A DNA stretch of 45,349 bases from an uncultured Collinsella sp. (GTDB lineage: Bacteria > Actinomycetota > Coriobacteriia > Coriobacteriales > Coriobacteriaceae), in assembly GCA_900540875.1 (NCBI GenBank), contig UQHT01000023.1, forward strand, positions 1 through 45,349. Reading direction: 5' to 3'. Position 1 is the first letter of the stretch. Every line of letters starts with the position of its first letter. The translations under genes were made by a program, and so were the position numbers. The notes under the pieces are model-generated. The model had not been told where the DNA came from. It did not search any database and saw nothing but the letters and a program-made list of their open reading frames with translations. This document shows, piece after piece, positions 43,073 to 45,349 of the stretch.

Positions 43073-44164
43073 ATGAAGAAGAACAAGAACTATGTGGACC
43101 TGAAGGACCAGCCGGTTCCCGAGGGCCAGCATCTGCTCGAGGTCGACGACCTCAAGATGTATTTTCATACCGAGGATGGCGTCGTTCGCGCTGTCGACGG
43201 TGTGTCCTACACGCTCGATCGCGGCGAGACCCTGGGCGTCGTCGGTGAGTCCGGCTCCGGTAAGTCCGTGACCGCCATGACCATCATGGGCCTTATCTCG
43301 ATGCCTCCGGGAAAGATCGAGGGCGGTGACGTCCGCTATCGCGGTCGCTCCATCCTCGAGATGACCGAGGAAGAGATGCAGCACATTCGCGGTAACGATA
43401 TCGCGATGATCTTCCAGGATCCTATGACCTCCTTGAACCCGGTCTATAAGATCGGCAAGCAGGTAGGCGAGGGTCTTCGTCTGCACCGTGGCTACTCCAA
43501 GCAGGAGGCACTCAAGCGCGCCACCGAGCTTTTGGACCTCGTTGGCATTCCCGAGCCCGAGAAGCGCGTCACTGAGTATCCGCACCAGTTCTCTGGTGGC
43601 ATGCGTCAGCGCGTCATGATTGCCATGGCCCTTGCCTGCGACCCCGATATTCTGATCGCCGACGAACCAACGACTGCCCTGGACGTTACCATTCAGGCTC
43701 AGATTATTGAACTTATGCAGGAAATGCAGAAGAAGAACGGTAACGCCATCATCATGATCACCCATGACCTGGGCGTTGTCGCCGATATGGCCGACAAAAT
43801 CATGGTTATGTACGCCGGCCGTCCCGTCGAGTTCGGTACTGCTGAGGAAATCTTCTACGAGAGCCGCCATCCCTACACCTGGGGCCTTATCCGCTCCATC
43901 CCGGAGCAGGCTATCGATGAGAAGAAGCCGCTGACGCCGATTCACGGCAACCCGCCTTCGCTCATGAACCTGCCCGAGGGTTGCGTGTTCTCGCCTCGTT
44001 GTCCCTATGCGACGGATAAGTGCCGCAAGCAGCGCCCCGAGCGTGTTGTCATCGAGTCCGGTCACTATTCTGCGTGCCACTACGCCGGCGACCCCGAGTT
44101 CCTCAAGAACGCTCCTGAGACGTCCCGTACGCGTAAGGATTTCAAGAAGGGAGGCGAGGCGTAA
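43073..44164 (+). CDS. oppD: Oligopeptide ABC transporter ATPase OppD
   Basis: Cytosolic ATPase subunit (363 residues) with Walker A GESGSGKS (58-65), signature FSGGMRQRVMIAMAL and ILIADEPTTALDVT. The C-terminal oligopeptide HPY domain contains PEGCVFSPRCPYATDKCRKQRP, the three-cysteine motif (plus a later Cys) associated with Fe-S cluster binding in DppD/OppD. It starts two bases after oppC with the ribosome binding site in the oppC tail. Confidence 0.94.
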   Translation: MKKNKNYVDLKDQPVPEGQHLLEVDDLKMYFHTEDGVVRAVDGVSYTLDRGETLGVVGESGSGKSVTAMTIMGLISMPPGKIEGGDVRYRGRSILEMTEEEMQHIRGNDIAMIFQDPMTSLNPVYKIGKQVGEGLRLHRGYSKQEALKRATELLDLVGIPEPEKRVTEYPHQFSGGMRQRVMIAMALACDPDILIADEPTTALDVTIQAQIIELMQEMQKKNGNAIIMITHDLGVVADMADKIMVMYAGRPVEFGTAEEIFYESRHPYTWGLIRSIPEQAIDEKKPLTPIHGNPPSLMNLPEGCVFSPRCPYATDKCRKQRPERVVIESGHYSACHYAGDPEFLKNAPETSRTRKDFKKGGEA

Positions 44165-45193
44165 ATGGCAGACAAAAACACGCGCACTCCGCTGCTGAAG
44201 GTCGAGCACCTCTCTAAGGAGTTCCCTGCAGAGTCCGGCATGTTCGCCAAGCGTTTTTCCAAGCGCGTCGTCTCTGCTGTAAATGACATCTCTTTTGAGA
44301 TTTATCCTGGCGAGACCTTTGGTCTGGTTGGCGAGTCTGGTTGCGGTAAGTCCACGACGGGCCGCACCATCATGCGCTTGACCAAGCCGACTGCTGGTAA
44401 GGTGTTTTTCCAGGGCAAAGATGTTGCCGAAATGAGCAAGCATGAGATCAAGGACATGCGTCGTGAGATGCAGTTTATCTTCCAGGATCCTTATGCTTCG
44501 CTCAACCCTCGTATGACTATCGGCGAGATCGTCTCCGAGCCCATGACCATCCACGGCGTGGGAACCAAGGAGGAGCGCATTGAGCGTGTCCGCGAGCTTC
44601 TCGACGTTGTCGGACTGAACCCCGAGCACATCAACCGCTATCCTCATGAGTTCTCCGGCGGTCAGCGTCAGCGTGTCGGCATTGCCCGCGCATTTGCGCT
44701 GAAGCCCAAGCTGATTATCTGCGACGAGCCGGTTTCCGCTCTGGATGTATCCATTCAGGCCCAGGTTTTGAACCTGCTCAAGGAACTACAGGACAAGTTT
44801 GGAACGGCGTATCTGTTTATCGCCCACGACTTGTCCGTCGTGCAGCACATCTCCGATCGCGTTGCCGTCATGTATCTGGGTAAGATGGTCGAGGTCTCGG
44901 ACTGGAAGACGCTCTACAGCGAGCCTCACCATCCGTACACGCAGTCGCTGTTGTCTGCCGTGCCGGTTCCCGATCCCGATATCCAGAAGACCCGTAAGCG
45001 CATCATCCTCGCTGGCGATCCGCCGTCGCCGCTGGATCCGCCAACCGGCTGCCGTTTCCACACGCGCTGCCCGATCGCGCAGGGTATTTGCTCCGAGAAG
45101 CTTCCCGAGTTTAAGGAAGTTGCCCCGGGCCACTGCTGCGCGTGCCACTTCGCGGAGCCGTTCCCGATCAAGGAATCGCACATCGACCTGTAG
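44165..45193 (+). CDS. oppF: Oligopeptide ABC transporter ATPase OppF
   Basis: Second ATPase (342 residues) with Walker A GESGCGKST (56-64), FSGGQRQRVGIARAF and LIICDEPVSALDVS, and a C-terminal extension with PTGCRFHTRCPIAQGIC, again the cysteine motif. ATG 44165 immediately follows the oppD stop, and GGGAGGCGAGG supplies the ribosome binding site. It ends the operon. Confidence 0.94.
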   Translation: MADKNTRTPLLKVEHLSKEFPAESGMFAKRFSKRVVSAVNDISFEIYPGETFGLVGESGCGKSTTGRTIMRLTKPTAGKVFFQGKDVAEMSKHEIKDMRREMQFIFQDPYASLNPRMTIGEIVSEPMTIHGVGTKEERIERVRELLDVVGLNPEHINRYPHEFSGGQRQRVGIARAFALKPKLIICDEPVSALDVSIQAQVLNLLKELQDKFGTAYLFIAHDLSVVQHISDRVAVMYLGKMVEVSDWKTLYSEPHHPYTQSLLSAVPVPDPDIQKTRKRIILAGDPPSPLDPPTGCRFHTRCPIAQGICSEKLPEFKEVAPGHCCACHFAEPFPIKESHIDL

Positions 45194-45250
45194 TCGGTTG
45201 TTCTCGTCCGGGCCCGCCCTGGTATTGCTTTTCAGAACGTCCTCGGACAT

Positions 45251-45295
45251 GCAAGAAACCCCCGCTGCGCACTTCGTGCGGCGGGGGTTTCTTGC
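45251..45295. terminator. Strong terminator after oppF, probably bidirectional
   Basis: GCAAGAAACCCCCGC (45251-45265) pairs with GCGGGGGTTTCTTGC (45281-45295), enclosing GCGCAC/GTGCG with the small loop TTC. The stem is nearly perfect over 20 pairs. The last 54 bases of the window hold no gene that I can identify. Confidence 0.88.
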
Positions 45296-45349
45296 GTCCT
45301 GACGCTCCTATTTGGCAAGGTGTTTTTTAGAATCCATTTTGTGCTCGGC

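Overview
This is a GC-rich bacterial chromosome segment. I infer an actinobacterium of the Coriobacteriia, most like Collinsella or a close gut relative. The reasons are the rapZ-whiA-gap-pgk-tpiA-gpmI-secG block, the Tat-type solute-binding lipoproteins, the codon bias toward C-ending codons in highly expressed genes, and a complete sialic acid catabolic locus typical of mucosal bacteria. The genus is an inference from gene content, not a measured identity.

Layout. (1) 1-3754: the end of a 16S gene, a tRNA-free spacer, a complete 23S and a 5S gene, closed by a strong terminator. (2) 3881-7388, + strand: coaE, a small membrane-anchored lytic transglycosylase and uvrB. (3) 7454-13576, - strand: an LTA-synthase-like sulfatase-fold transferase, then an Mrp/ApbC-HI0933 flavoprotein-COG2509 flavoprotein cluster. 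(4) 13770-20915, + strand: uvrA, a YbaK-type deacylase, murJ and uvrC. All three uvr genes therefore lie within 16 kb. (5) 20916-31800: a sialic acid (nan) locus with a dipeptide-type ABC transporter containing a fused permease-ATPase, a CE7-type esterase, a diverged esterase paralogue lacking the nucleophilic serine, a NanA-type lyase, a ROK kinase (NanK) and NanE. It has a long, apparently structured leader and inverted repeats between most functional groups, including two hairpins of about 96-98 nt. (6) 31812-38956: rapZ, whiA, gap, pgk, tpiA, gpmI and secG. (7) 39249-45193: a complete oligopeptide ABC transporter (oppABCDF) with its terminator.

How it works together. The nan genes would import sialic acid, possibly remove O-acetyl groups, cleave it to ManNAc and pyruvate, phosphorylate ManNAc and epimerise it to GlcNAc-6-P. 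The later steps (NagA, NagB) are not in this window, nor is a sialidase or a dedicated regulator. The locus sits between uvrC and rapZ, which are neighbours in many actinobacteria, so it looks like an insertion into a conserved housekeeping block. The glycolytic genes next door would take up the resulting fructose-6-P and triose phosphates.

The most unusual material is the esterase/pseudo-esterase pair, the structured leader at 21049-21280, and the two long hairpins flanking nanK. No CRISPR array, insertion sequence, integrase or tRNA gene was seen.
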